64,000 nt of DNA, taken from the IMG/VR virus record IMGVR_UViG_3300017917_005108, positions 1 through 64,000 of that record; one strand, written 5' to 3'. Position numbers and translations under genes: made by a program. The notes beneath the pieces were generated by a model. That model had not been told where the DNA came from, did no database searches, and worked only from the letters and a program-made list of their open reading frames with translations. The number at the start of each line of letters is the position of its first letter. The first letter of the stretch is position 1. This stretch comes from a virus. Shown in pieces: positions 15,926-24,131 of this stretch.

Positions 15926-17079
15926 ATAAAAAATTCTGTAAAAATATCTTTAAATTTTATATTACTATTATTATCTTTTTCATTAATTTTACTAAAAAAA
16001 GTTTTAAGAGTTGTTTCTTTTGGCTTATCTAATAATTTAATTATTTTAAAAATTTTACTTTTCGGAAGCATTTTATTTGCATATGAATTATTTACATCAG
16101 ATAGAAATTCAATGTATTTTGTAAGCTTTTGTTTAACTAAACATTTTGTTTTATCAGGAAGAACATTTAAAAAATAATGTTTTGGAGATGACAAAATATA
16201 ATAACGTAAATTATCCTTACTAAGTAATTTTTCGTTATACCATTTATAATGAAAATCTGGTAATGTAAAGATATTCATATTAGTGATAACTGCCTGCACC
16301 ATAAATTTAATATTAGAATATTTTAATAATTCTATTCTATTTTTTTCTATATCACGCCATTTAGTTCCTTTTCTTATGTATTCTGCTCTTTCACCGTATG
16401 TGTCTAAGCTAGCTATAACCGTTGCGTTATTAAATTTATTTAAAAGCTCTAAAATTTCATTATTTAAAATACTTAAATTTGTTATAAAATTTATTTCTAC
16501 GTTTAAATTATTAGTGTTATACAGATGTTTTATCATTTCTAAGTATCCTTTCTGTAGCATTGATTCACCTGCTGCAAAATTAATAACTTTTATTTTTTTG
16601 CTAAATTGTTTAAATAAATCTAATTGAGCTTTCAAAGAAACAAAGCTTTTTAAAAGCTTATTAGAATTATTTGCTTTTTCTTCATAAAACATAGTACTGT
16701 ATTTAAAATTACAATACATACATTTAAAATTACATAAGTTTGACTCGTTGATGCTCCATACAATAAAATTTTCAAAAAATGTACCATCAAATGCAGTTTG
16801 CGCAAAATATTCATTTTTTTTATTTAAAATTTCTTCATTTAAAAAATTATTAATAGGTTGTGGTCCAGCAAAACAATGATTAAAACACTCTTTGCACGGG
16901 GTATTTTTAGTAAACGATACCCTTAATTTTTTTAAAACCTCTGAATTCCATAATTCATTAACATTGTCAGAGGTTTTTCCTACTAAAAATTTTTCATTTC
17001 CTGCTAATTTACAGCATGGGTAGACACTACCATCAGAATGATAAAACATATGTACCCAGGGCAATAAACAACTATTCAT
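15922..17079 (-). CDS. Radical SAM protein 3, N-terminal twitch-like domain
   Basis: 385 residues. The N-terminal Cys domain starts at once: C4 in CLLPW, CC22-23 after DGSVYP, and C62/C65/C69 in CKECFNHC. The radical SAM motif is CNFKCMYC (C116, C120, C123), followed by NFAAGESML in the place of GGEP. The C-terminus is helical and Lys/Asn rich. Start and stop overlap the flanking genes by 8 and 4 nt, so translation is coupled. Role unknown. Confidence 0.8.
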   Translation of the reverse strand: MNSCLLPWVHMFYHSDGSVYPCCKLAGNEKFLVGKTSDNVNELWNSEVLKKLRVSFTKNTPCKECFNHCFAGPQPINNFLNEEILNKKNEYFAQTAFDGTFFENFIVWSINESNLCNFKCMYCNFKYSTMFYEEKANNSNKLLKSFVSLKAQLDLFKQFSKKIKVINFAAGESMLQKGYLEMIKHLYNTNNLNVEINFITNLSILNNEILELLNKFNNATVIASLDTYGERAEYIRKGTKWRDIEKNRIELLKYSNIKFMVQAVITNMNIFTLPDFHYKWYNEKLLSKDNLRYYILSSPKHYFLNVLPDKTKCLVKQKLTKYIEFLSDVNNSYANKMLPKSKIFKIIKLLDKPKETTLKTFFSKINEKDNNSNIKFKDIFTEFFI

Positions 17080-18313
17080 AATTTAAAACTTTAAATTCTG
17101 GAAAAACATTACATAAATTTATCTTTCGTGATGCATCAAGTTTTTTATTAAAATCAATAAAACCTCTAAGTTGATTGCTTTTATCTTCTTTAAACATGTA
17201 TGATATAAAATTTTTATATTCTTTTACGCTTTTATCGTGGTAAAAATTATATATACCATCTTCTTTTATTGACTCCAACCATTTTATATGCGAATTATAT
17301 TTTTCTGCAATCTTAACTTTTAATAAAGCAGGTAACAGTTGAACTGTGTGATCATCTTTAAATACAGGATTTAATCTAAATCTATTTGCTTTAATATAAC
17401 CTTTATTAAAAAATTCTCTATGAAGGTCAGGAACATGAAGTGCATTAATAGCACTTACAGCAGTATAAAGGTGTAGCTCTACTTGTGGAGCTATTTCTAA
17501 AAGATCTTGTATGTTTTGCTCAATAGTTGCCCATAATCCAGCGTTATCATAGCCTCTTATATATTGATTACATTCTCTTAACCCATCGATACTCATTAAA
17601 ATAATAACTTTTTTAAAGCAGGATAATTTCTTAAAAATATCTACACCTTTAAAAAACCTGGTGCTCATGTTTGTATTATATAAAAGATGAACATCTAGAA
17701 TATTATTATCAATAAGGTAGTTTAAAACATCAATATTTTCGCTTGTGAGAAATGGTTCACCAGCTGAACTCATGTGTATAAGTTTTGCATTCTTAAGTTG
17801 AGGTTTAATTTGATTTAAAAATTTTTGTTTTAATTCTGTTGAAATATTGTAGAAATTAACATCAATTTTTTTGTTAAAAAGTTCCTCTGATTCTTTTATC
17901 CAACTACTACTTCTCTCTGGCTCGCACATTCTACACTTAAAATTACATAAATTAGTAAAACTAAGATGTATATATTTTTTTGGTAGTTTAAAAAACAAAT
18001 TTTCAATTACATATTTTTTAATAAATTCTTTAAAATAATAATTACCCCAATTTCTGGGTGATTTATATCCTATATCCTCATACATTTTGCACATTTTACA
18101 GCAATTTAAAAAATTTTTTTTTCTGCTTCTGCTTTTCATTAGTAATTTAATTCTAGAGAAAAAAGTATTTGTTTCTATTTCTTCAGCATTTAGCTTAAAT
18201 AAGCTATTTTTTTCAGAAAAGGTAAACTCCTTTCTCCACATGCATGGGCAAGGCGAGTAGTACCCGTGTAGATTTCTAAATCCTATCCAAGGAAATATGC
18301 AGAATTTTGCCAC
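17072..18313 (-). CDS. Radical SAM protein 4, N-terminal twitch-like domain
   Basis: 413 residues, GTG start. N-terminal Cys set: C5 in CIFPWIG, C22/C24 in SPCPCMW, then CC71-72 and C75. The core motif is CNFKCRMCEPERS (C123, C127, C130), followed by SSAGEPFL. The C-terminal half closely resembles radical SAM 5 (HLLYNTN, VDIF, FKKVI, IKANRF.LNP), so the two are paralogues. It is the first gene of the 4-3-2 unit, with the octamer TGTAAATA exactly 5 nt before the GTG. Confidence 0.85.
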   Translation of the reverse strand: MAKFCIFPWIGFRNLHGYYSPCPCMWRKEFTFSEKNSLFKLNAEEIETNTFFSRIKLLMKSRSRKKNFLNCCKMCKMYEDIGYKSPRNWGNYYFKEFIKKYVIENLFFKLPKKYIHLSFTNLCNFKCRMCEPERSSSWIKESEELFNKKIDVNFYNISTELKQKFLNQIKPQLKNAKLIHMSSAGEPFLTSENIDVLNYLIDNNILDVHLLYNTNMSTRFFKGVDIFKKLSCFKKVIILMSIDGLRECNQYIRGYDNAGLWATIEQNIQDLLEIAPQVELHLYTAVSAINALHVPDLHREFFNKGYIKANRFRLNPVFKDDHTVQLLPALLKVKIAEKYNSHIKWLESIKEDGIYNFYHDKSVKEYKNFISYMFKEDKSNQLRGFIDFNKKLDASRKINLCNVFPEFKVLNYE

Positions 18314-18318
18314 AGAAA

Positions 18319-18326
18319 TATTTACA
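18319..18326 (-). promoter_or_regulatory. T4-type late promoter octamer TGTAAATA
   Basis: TGTAAATA, spacer TTTCT (5 nt), then the GTG of radical SAM 4. It lies back-to-back with the octamer for radical SAM 5 in a 49-bp divergent gap. Confidence 0.55.
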
Positions 18327-18349
18327 TGCTTTATAGTTGTTTACTAGCT

Positions 18350-18357
18350 GATAAATA
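18350..18357 (+). promoter_or_regulatory. T4-type late promoter octamer GATAAATA
   Basis: GATAAATA, spacer TAACT (5 nt), then the GTG of radical SAM 5 at 18363. Confidence 0.6.
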
Positions 18358-18362
18358 TAACT

Positions 18363-19649
18363 GTGAAGGTTACGGAAGAACAAAAACAATTCTTAATACA
18401 AAAAAGCAATATTTTCTGTCTTTCACCTTTCATGGGTAATAAACAATATTTTAATTACTTTTCACCTTGTTTGTCTGAATGGAGAGATCACCATTTTGTG
18501 GAAGACAACGATTTAAAAATATATGATGCTAATGAGATTATTAACTTGGAAAAATACAACAAACTGCGTCTTGCAATGCTAAAAAATGATACAACTTGTA
18601 AAGAATTAGATAGATGTAAAATGTGTAAAATGTTTCAATCTGCCGGATCTAGATGTTCTAGAGAATGGAGTAATTATTATTATGCTGATATTTTTGATGA
18701 AATATTAGATAATATAGATGATGATGGTTCATTAAAAGACCCAAATAAAATTTATTATGTACATCTTTCTTATACAAATACATGCAATTACAAGTGTAGA
18801 TATTGCGAACCGGAGCGCTCAGGTGCACTAACAAGCGAATTTAAAGCTTTAAAGAAAAATATTAATTATACAGTAGATACAGAAAAAAAAGATTTTTTTA
18901 AAAAACAATTATTTGAAAAATGGAAGCCAAAGCTACTGTCTACCAGGCTGATACATTTTACCTGTAGTGGCGAAGCATTATTGACCCAGGAAAATATAGA
19001 TGTAATGAATTTTTTAATTGAAAATAATAAAACAGATGTTCATTTACTATATAATACAAACTTATCTGTAAGAACATTTAATAATGTAGATATTTTTAAT
19101 CTGTGGAGCAAATTTAAAAAAGTAATAGTTTTAGTTTCTGCAGAAGGTTTAGATCCTTACAATAAAATTATTAAAGGTTCACCTTGTTCATTCAAAACAG
19201 TAGAAGAAAATATAAAAACTCTACGCACAATGCCTAATATTGTTTTAAATGTTCATGCAACTTACGGTGCACATAATATGTTACATCTTCCTTACTTTCA
19301 TAGATATTTATACGAACAAAAATTAATAAAAGCTAATGAATTTTATTTAAATCCTTTATTTCAAGACCCTGAAAGCGTACAAATTTACCCTCAATATATG
19401 AAGAAAAAGACAGAAGCAGTATTTTTAAAGCATATAGAATGGTTAAACTCAATAAATGAAGAGGGTATAGTAAATTTTTATTTTAATAAAAGCAATATAG
19501 AATATGAAAATGCTATTAAATTTATGTACTCTGCTGATAAAACAAATTTAATAAAAGATTATATACAGGGTTATATAGATATAGATAAATTTAGAAAAAC
19601 AGATTCTTTTGTTCTCGAAGAGTTAAAGCTTTTAAAGATGCACACTTGA
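18363..19649 (+). CDS. Radical SAM protein 5, N-terminal twitch-like domain
   Basis: 428 residues, GTG start. N-terminal Cys set: C19 in FCLSPF, C36 in SPCLSEW, and CKMC (C85, C88). The core motif is CNYKCRYCEPERS (C141, C145, C148), then CSGEALL. It is a paralogue of radical SAM 4 across the whole length, transcribed divergently from it, which suggests duplication with inversion or independent capture. The C-terminus ends LEELKLLKMHT and overlaps the convergent radical SAM 6 gene by 18 nt. Confidence 0.85.
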   Translation: MKVTEEQKQFLIQKSNIFCLSPFMGNKQYFNYFSPCLSEWRDHHFVEDNDLKIYDANEIINLEKYNKLRLAMLKNDTTCKELDRCKMCKMFQSAGSRCSREWSNYYYADIFDEILDNIDDDGSLKDPNKIYYVHLSYTNTCNYKCRYCEPERSGALTSEFKALKKNINYTVDTEKKDFFKKQLFEKWKPKLLSTRLIHFTCSGEALLTQENIDVMNFLIENNKTDVHLLYNTNLSVRTFNNVDIFNLWSKFKKVIVLVSAEGLDPYNKIIKGSPCSFKTVEENIKTLRTMPNIVLNVHATYGAHNMLHLPYFHRYLYEQKLIKANEFYLNPLFQDPESVQIYPQYMKKKTEAVFLKHIEWLNSINEEGIVNFYFNKSNIEYENAIKFMYSADKTNLIKDYIQGYIDIDKFRKTDSFVLEELKLLKMHT

Positions 19650-20621
19650 TAATGGTACAATAAAGCTTGAAGTTACATTATGTTTTAAAGAATATTTTTT
19701 AATTTTATCTTCAATTTCATTTAATTTATTAGCGGGTATTGATTTAAGAGCTATTTGTGATAGGTTTTCAGGGTTGTATTCAATTATAGTAGGTCTAAAG
19801 ACTATATAATTAGTCATAGTTTTAGAAGCTATTTCTATTATTTTTTCATATTCATAAATATTAAGCGTATTTAAATTTACATTTATTTTAGATATAATAG
19901 TTTCTGGTTTTAGTTCATTAAATGTTTTTATATTATTAATAACTTTGTTAAAATTTTTATAAATTCTTATTTTGCTGTAAGTCTCTTTAGTGCCTGCATC
20001 AATAGAAAAGGTCACATTACCATGAGGCACTTCTTTTAAAAAATTTGTTATTATTGTTTTGTTTAGAAGAGTACAATTAGTAATTATATCAATTTTAAGC
20101 GTGTTTTTAAAGGCTTTATAATTAATATAATTTAATATATTAAAGATATTTTTTTTATAAAATGGCTCAGCTAAGCCGGTAATTTTTAAAGTTTTTAAAG
20201 TTGATAAGTAGGGTTTAATTTTATCTAATATTTTGTATGTTAAATTATCATTCTGCGGTATAAAATTAAGTGATGATCTGGGACACATTAAGCATGCTGT
20301 AAATTTAGTTGGCGCAGGTCCGCCTATATTGCAACTATAATTGGGTAGCTCTATTTCTATGCTTTCTATTTCATTTGTATTAATACAATAATTTTTATGT
20401 AATATCATCTTTGGACAACCTAAACTATTAATACAATTATGATGAAATTTATTATTTAATAAATAGCTTTTGATATTATTGTTGGTAGCATTATTAATAA
20501 TTTCTTCTATGTTTTTTATAAAGATATTTCCTAACGGTATCTTTTGATAACAGCAATTAAAAACATTGCCGTGTGAGTCTATTTTTAAATTATTAAAAGG
20601 ATACAGGCAGCGTACACTCAT
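19632..20621 (-). CDS. Radical SAM protein 6 with expanded CX12CX2C cluster motif
   Basis: 329 residues. The N-terminal twitch-like part has C5 (RCLYPF), CC23-24 after HGNVFN, and C63/C69. The core cluster site reads C97, C110, C113 (SCNIGG ... TACLMCPRS), that is CX12CX2C instead of CX3CX2C. The insertion keeps the downstream CPRS seen in MoaA-like proteins. LKITGLAEPFY replaces GGEP. QueE variants show that enlarged loops can still bind the cluster, so activity is possible. It overlaps the upstream four-Cys gene by 4 nt. Confidence 0.75.
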   Translation of the reverse strand: MSVRCLYPFNNLKIDSHGNVFNCCYQKIPLGNIFIKNIEEIINNATNNNIKSYLLNNKFHHNCINSLGCPKMILHKNYCINTNEIESIEIELPNYSCNIGGPAPTKFTACLMCPRSSLNFIPQNDNLTYKILDKIKPYLSTLKTLKITGLAEPFYKKNIFNILNYINYKAFKNTLKIDIITNCTLLNKTIITNFLKEVPHGNVTFSIDAGTKETYSKIRIYKNFNKVINNIKTFNELKPETIISKINVNLNTLNIYEYEKIIEIASKTMTNYIVFRPTIIEYNPENLSQIALKSIPANKLNEIEDKIKKYSLKHNVTSSFIVPLSSVHL

Positions 20622-21088
20622 AAAAGTTTTAAAGAAAAAATTTCTTTTCTTGTTATTGTATCAAAAAATACACAAAAATAGTTTTTGCTGGTGTTTAAAT
20701 AAATCATAAACATGTAATTTTTTAAATTAAATTTAAAGATAATTTTATAAACAGCTACATAGTTTATACTTAAAAAATATATTAAATTATCATAAAAACA
20801 AATAAAAGCTTTTCTTGCTTTACAATAACTAAAAATAGTAAATTTTTTAGGCTTTATTTTGTTTTTTAAATTATATTTTTTAAGTTTTTTTATTTTATTT
20901 TTATCTAACTTTTTAATGCGTTTTATAAAACTGGACTTTAAAAACGATATATCGCAGTCCAAGCAATTTGTCTTCAATAAAAAATTTAGCTGTTTAAAAT
21001 ATTCGTTTCTTAAATTTTCGCAATTATATATTTCACTTGGACATTGCTTTTCTTTATTAAAAAAATTTTCTATTATTATAGGTGTCAT
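20618..21088 (-). CDS. Four-cysteine CX6CX18CX2C protein with basic and hydrophobic tail
   Basis: 156 residues. Residues 1-60 carry C16, C23, C42 and C45 with the same spacing as the 59-residue protein at 8113-8292, and with shared residues around them. Then comes a very Lys-rich linker (60-85), followed by a Phe/Tyr/Ile-rich C-terminal half (IFSYCKARKAFICFYDNLIYF...) that may be a small beta domain or membrane-associated. It lies between a GT8 gene and radical SAM 6, with 4-nt overlaps on both sides. It could be an accessory or substrate protein for the radical SAM enzyme; this is inference. Confidence 0.6.
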   Translation of the reverse strand: MTPIIIENFFNKEKQCPSEIYNCENLRNEYFKQLNFLLKTNCLDCDISFLKSSFIKRIKKLDKNKIKKLKKYNLKNKIKPKKFTIFSYCKARKAFICFYDNLIYFLSINYVAVYKIIFKFNLKNYMFMIYLNTSKNYFCVFFDTITRKEIFSLKLL

Positions 21089-21873
21089 AAGTACATCTTA
21101 TATTCTCTTAAAGCTGCTTTTAACGCTAAATATTTGTCAGCTGATATAGCGCCTAAGTCTTCATTTAATACAAAGTCATCGTAATTTTCTTTTAATTCAA
21201 AATTTTTATTAAACCATGGTTTTTTATTTCCAACAAAATGTAAAAAAATAGCACTATTTAATTTTTCTTTTGATAGAAAACTAGTGGTGATGAAATATTT
21301 TTGAGGCAAAAGAGTTAAGTGTTTTTTAAATATTATATTAAATGTAGCTTGATTGCCTAACCAAGAATATTTTTTTGCTGTATTATATGCATTTAAGAGA
21401 AATTTTTTATTTAAAAATTTTTTATTTATCAACATTACACCACAATTAAAGCCATCATTAAATCCTATATGTGGTATTTCTTCTTTTATCATTGGGTGGT
21501 GGCAAGCACCAAAGTCTAAATTAAAATCTAACAATTCCTGTATACTTCCTCTACAAATCATATCTACATCTAAAAATATTATTTTCTCAAAGTTTTTTAT
21601 AGTAAAAATTTCAAATCTGTTACCTGGATTTATTCTCCATTGCCTCATTCCAGAAAACTTTAAATTTTTATATCTTTTTTTGTTTATATCACAAACAGTA
21701 ATGTTGGAGTATATCTGTTTAATGGTTTTTATGTCTTTTTCATCTAAATTACCTTCGTTAAAAATAATATATGGTAAACAAATACCCGGGTTGTTTTTGA
21801 GAATACTTTTTAATAAAACTATAAATCCTGGTACATAGTCTTTTGTTAATGTTGAAACAAAGCACTGCTTCAT
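21085..21873 (-). CDS. GT8-family glycosyltransferase (glycogenin/LgtC-like)
   Basis: 262 residues from the ATG at 21873. The donor-site DVD (D102, D104) lies in KIIFLDVDMICRGS. FNCGVMLINK and FLHFVGNKKPW (His and Gly-x-K-P-W near the end) are GT8 landmarks. An in-frame ATG at 21921 would add 16 residues, but 21873 is preferred: the protein then begins in GT8 style (CFVSTLTKDYV), and the octamer TGTAAATA lies exactly 5 nt upstream. It transfers a hexose from a UDP-sugar, probably to a surface glycan. First gene of the unit with the four-Cys protein and radical SAM 6. Confidence 0.82.
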   Translation of the reverse strand: MKQCFVSTLTKDYVPGFIVLLKSILKNNPGICLPYIIFNEGNLDEKDIKTIKQIYSNITVCDINKKRYKNLKFSGMRQWRINPGNRFEIFTIKNFEKIIFLDVDMICRGSIQELLDFNLDFGACHHPMIKEEIPHIGFNDGFNCGVMLINKKFLNKKFLLNAYNTAKKYSWLGNQATFNIIFKKHLTLLPQKYFITTSFLSKEKLNSAIFLHFVGNKKPWFNKNFELKENYDDFVLNEDLGAISADKYLALKAALREYKMYL

Positions 21874-21878
21874 TAAAC

Positions 21879-21886
21879 TATTTACA
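21879..21886 (-). promoter_or_regulatory. T4-type late promoter octamer TGTAAATA
   Basis: TGTAAATA, spacer GTTTA (5 nt), then ATG at 21873. It decides the GT8 start. Confidence 0.55.
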
Positions 21887-21923
21887 TTGAAAATTACATC
21901 ATCAATATTATAATAAAGCATAT

Positions 21924-22571
21924 ATGCATGTTGTTTTTTTAGTTCCTCATGCTGATGATGAAGTTTTGCTTGGTGGCGGCACTATATCAAAGCATAAGCG
22001 TTGTAATGATACTGTATCTGTATGTACACTGGAGGAAGGTACTACAGATAGAACAATTTGTCAGAATAATGATATTTATGAGGCCGCAAAAATTTTAAAA
22101 ATAGATAATATCCACTGCTTAAATTTAGATGAGGATACGATTAGCAATAAATTAGACATTTTAGCAAAAAAAATTGAAGAGTACCTCTCTTCACAAAAAA
22201 TAGATATATTATATACAGTTTCTCCTGCTGACAACCATCAAGATCATAGAGCTCTTATTAAAGCTGTTAATATTGCAACAAGAGTAATAGGCCCATGCCC
22301 TATACCTGTTATAAGATGTGGTGAAACTATATCCTCTACAGATCAAACATTTAAATGTTTAGCGGCATTTACACCTAACTACTATAATATTTTGACTAAA
22401 GATGATTTACAGAATAAAATTAATGCTCTTAAATGCTATAAAAAAGAATTTAAGTCTCAACCTCATCCGAGATCTACAGAAATATTAAAAGCGTATGCAG
22501 AAATTAGAGGTTCAGAGTGTGGGAGTATGTACGCTGAGGCATTTATGCAAATGCGTAAAATTTCTTTTTAG
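21924..22571 (+). CDS. PIG-L family deacetylase
   Basis: 215 residues. PHADDE (8-13) is the zinc site and catalytic base of GlcNAc-PI de-N-acetylase and related LmbE-type enzymes, and NHQDHR supplies the later His ligands. These enzymes remove N-acetyl groups from GlcNAc or similar amino sugars. In this setting it would de-N-acetylate a sugar made or transferred by the neighbouring glycosyltransferases. No signal peptide, so cytoplasmic. The stop overlaps the convergent GT32-like gene by 4 nt. Confidence 0.88.
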   Translation: MHVVFLVPHADDEVLLGGGTISKHKRCNDTVSVCTLEEGTTDRTICQNNDIYEAAKILKIDNIHCLNLDEDTISNKLDILAKKIEEYLSSQKIDILYTVSPADNHQDHRALIKAVNIATRVIGPCPIPVIRCGETISSTDQTFKCLAAFTPNYYNILTKDDLQNKINALKCYKKEFKSQPHPRSTEILKAYAEIRGSECGSMYAEAFMQMRKISF

Positions 22572-23326
22572 CTTTCGTACTTAAAATAGAGATAATTAAG
22601 ATAAGAATCAGGTAAAGGGTTATTTAAATCATACATTACTCTTGAATTCCACTTACCTGTAGTTACAGCTGTGCTGCACCAGTGTATACAATATCTTTCA
22701 TTTAAAAGATTAATTGAATCACTATAGTTATTCAAAAATTTAAATATTTCTTCCATACTATCATTACCAAAATATTTTTTATCTACAACATACGGTAATA
22801 AATTTTCTGATAATATTTGATTATAAAATATTTTCAATGGCTTTATATATTCATTATTATGTTCATTAATACATTTTTCAGTATTTTTTTTAAGCTTTAA
22901 AAGCATGTGGTAGTCTTTAGGTAATTTTATCGTATTAGATACAACTTTAAACTTATTATGTGGCTTAAGAACAATGTGCTTACTTTGAAAAAAATCACTA
23001 TTAAAATTCTTAATACATGTTGTATCAAAGTCTACATACCAGCCACCGTATTTAAATAATAATTCATATCTAAAAATATCAGAGAACCCTCCAATAGAGT
23101 TTAATGGACAATCACCATTGCCTTGATAATAAAAAACCTTATCTTTAGGTAAAATTTCATTTGCATCAGTTATGTTTAAGTTTTTATGCTTTAAATGATC
23201 AAAAGATTTTGAATTATATGTAAAAATATTAACTTTATGGTTATTGATTAGAAAGCTCTTTATATTTAAATTGTCAAATCTAGTGAGAGGTTTACCATCC
23301 CAGAAAAAATTAATATGGTTTTCCAT
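22568..23326 (-). CDS. GT32-like glycosyltransferase (DXD sugar-binding)
   Basis: 252 residues. The signature run GFSDIFRYELLFKYGGWYVDFD (80-101) with its DFD donor site is typical of Gly_transf_sug/GT32 mannosyl- and capsular transferases. The N-terminus HINFFWDGKPLTRF fits the family start. Cytoplasmic, donor unknown. It starts inside the 3' end of the dehydrogenase gene (17 nt overlap). A TAAATA octamer lies 14 nt upstream, within that gene. Confidence 0.8.
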   Translation of the reverse strand: MENHINFFWDGKPLTRFDNLNIKSFLINNHKVNIFTYNSKSFDHLKHKNLNITDANEILPKDKVFYYQGNGDCPLNSIGGFSDIFRYELLFKYGGWYVDFDTTCIKNFNSDFFQSKHIVLKPHNKFKVVSNTIKLPKDYHMLLKLKKNTEKCINEHNNEYIKPLKIFYNQILSENLLPYVVDKKYFGNDSMEEIFKFLNNYSDSINLLNERYCIHWCSTAVTTGKWNSRVMYDLNNPLPDSYLNYLYFKYES

Positions 23327-24095
23327 TGTTTTTTCTGTGGTATTTATTTAAATTAGAATAAAATGTAGCAAGCCTGCTTTTTGAAAATTTAATAAATTCA
23401 TGAATATCTTTAGTAAAACAGTGACCTCCCCATCCAAATTTTTTATCCCTTCCAGGAACATCTAAGTGGGATGAGCCTATACGCTCATCTAATCCAAGCA
23501 TTTTAGTAAACTCTTTAAAAGTACTCCTTAATTTTAGCTTTTTATGTATTAAAAATAATTCATTAGCTAGCGTGACTTTTAAAGATAAAAATACATTTTC
23601 AGAGTATTTTATAAGTGAAGCTGTCTGTATGTCAGTGGTATGAACATTCTTAACTTTCCTAAGTCTTGATTTTAATATCTTGCAGACTGTTTTAGCAGCG
23701 GAAGACTGACCTCCGGCAATAATAAACTTTTGATTAATAAAGTCATGTATATTATTCCAATGTGAGAGATATTCAGGGCTATGAACCAATTTTAAGTGTT
23801 TAAACTGTTTTTCTGCATTTTTGTAGAAAATAGGTGACGCTGTAGATTTGCAACAAACCAATAATTCAGTAAACGTACTGTTTAATGCTTCTAAAATACT
23901 ATTTAATAGTTTAAAATTTTCATTTTTTGGTGTATCAACACAAACGAAGGCAATATCTATTTTTGTATTTTTAAACGTTTGAATAGTATTATTGTTATAT
24001 TTTGGATCAACTATATGAACAATGTCTTTTTTAAAAGCGGATGCAACAGCTTTACCGACATAGCCATAGCCAATTATTAAAACATTATACTTCAC
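23310..24095 (-). CDS. Shortened UDP-glucose/GDP-mannose dehydrogenase-family protein
   Basis: 261 residues, GTG start; full enzymes have about 390-450. The NAD-binding GYGYVG (9-14), CVDTP, and HSPEYLSHWN segment are present. The catalytic Cys is in FGWGGHCFTKD (C226). The C-terminal UDP-sugar-binding domain is absent, and the protein ends shortly after the catalytic Cys. Since the substrate site is normally built from both domains, it may have changed specificity or need a partner. The ORF is clean, with no frameshift visible. Upstream the start is preceded by ATATAATA plus 5 nt, a looser version of the late element. Confidence 0.78.
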   Translation of the reverse strand: MKYNVLIIGYGYVGKAVASAFKKDIVHIVDPKYNNNTIQTFKNTKIDIAFVCVDTPKNENFKLLNSILEALNSTFTELLVCCKSTASPIFYKNAEKQFKHLKLVHSPEYLSHWNNIHDFINQKFIIAGGQSSAAKTVCKILKSRLRKVKNVHTTDIQTASLIKYSENVFLSLKVTLANELFLIHKKLKLRSTFKEFTKMLGLDERIGSSHLDVPGRDKKFGWGGHCFTKDIHEFIKFSKSRLATFYSNLNKYHRKNNGKPY

Positions 24096-24131
24096 TTAAC
24101 TATTATATAAGCTTTTTGCAGAATTACAATA

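Noticed and set aside
16283-16627. 114-codon plus-strand ORF considered as a membrane protein
   Set aside because: Antisense to radical SAM 3; hydrophobicity comes from the reverse complement of AT-rich codons.
21353-21838. 161-codon plus-strand ORF
   Set aside because: Antisense to the GT8 gene, which has clear family motifs.
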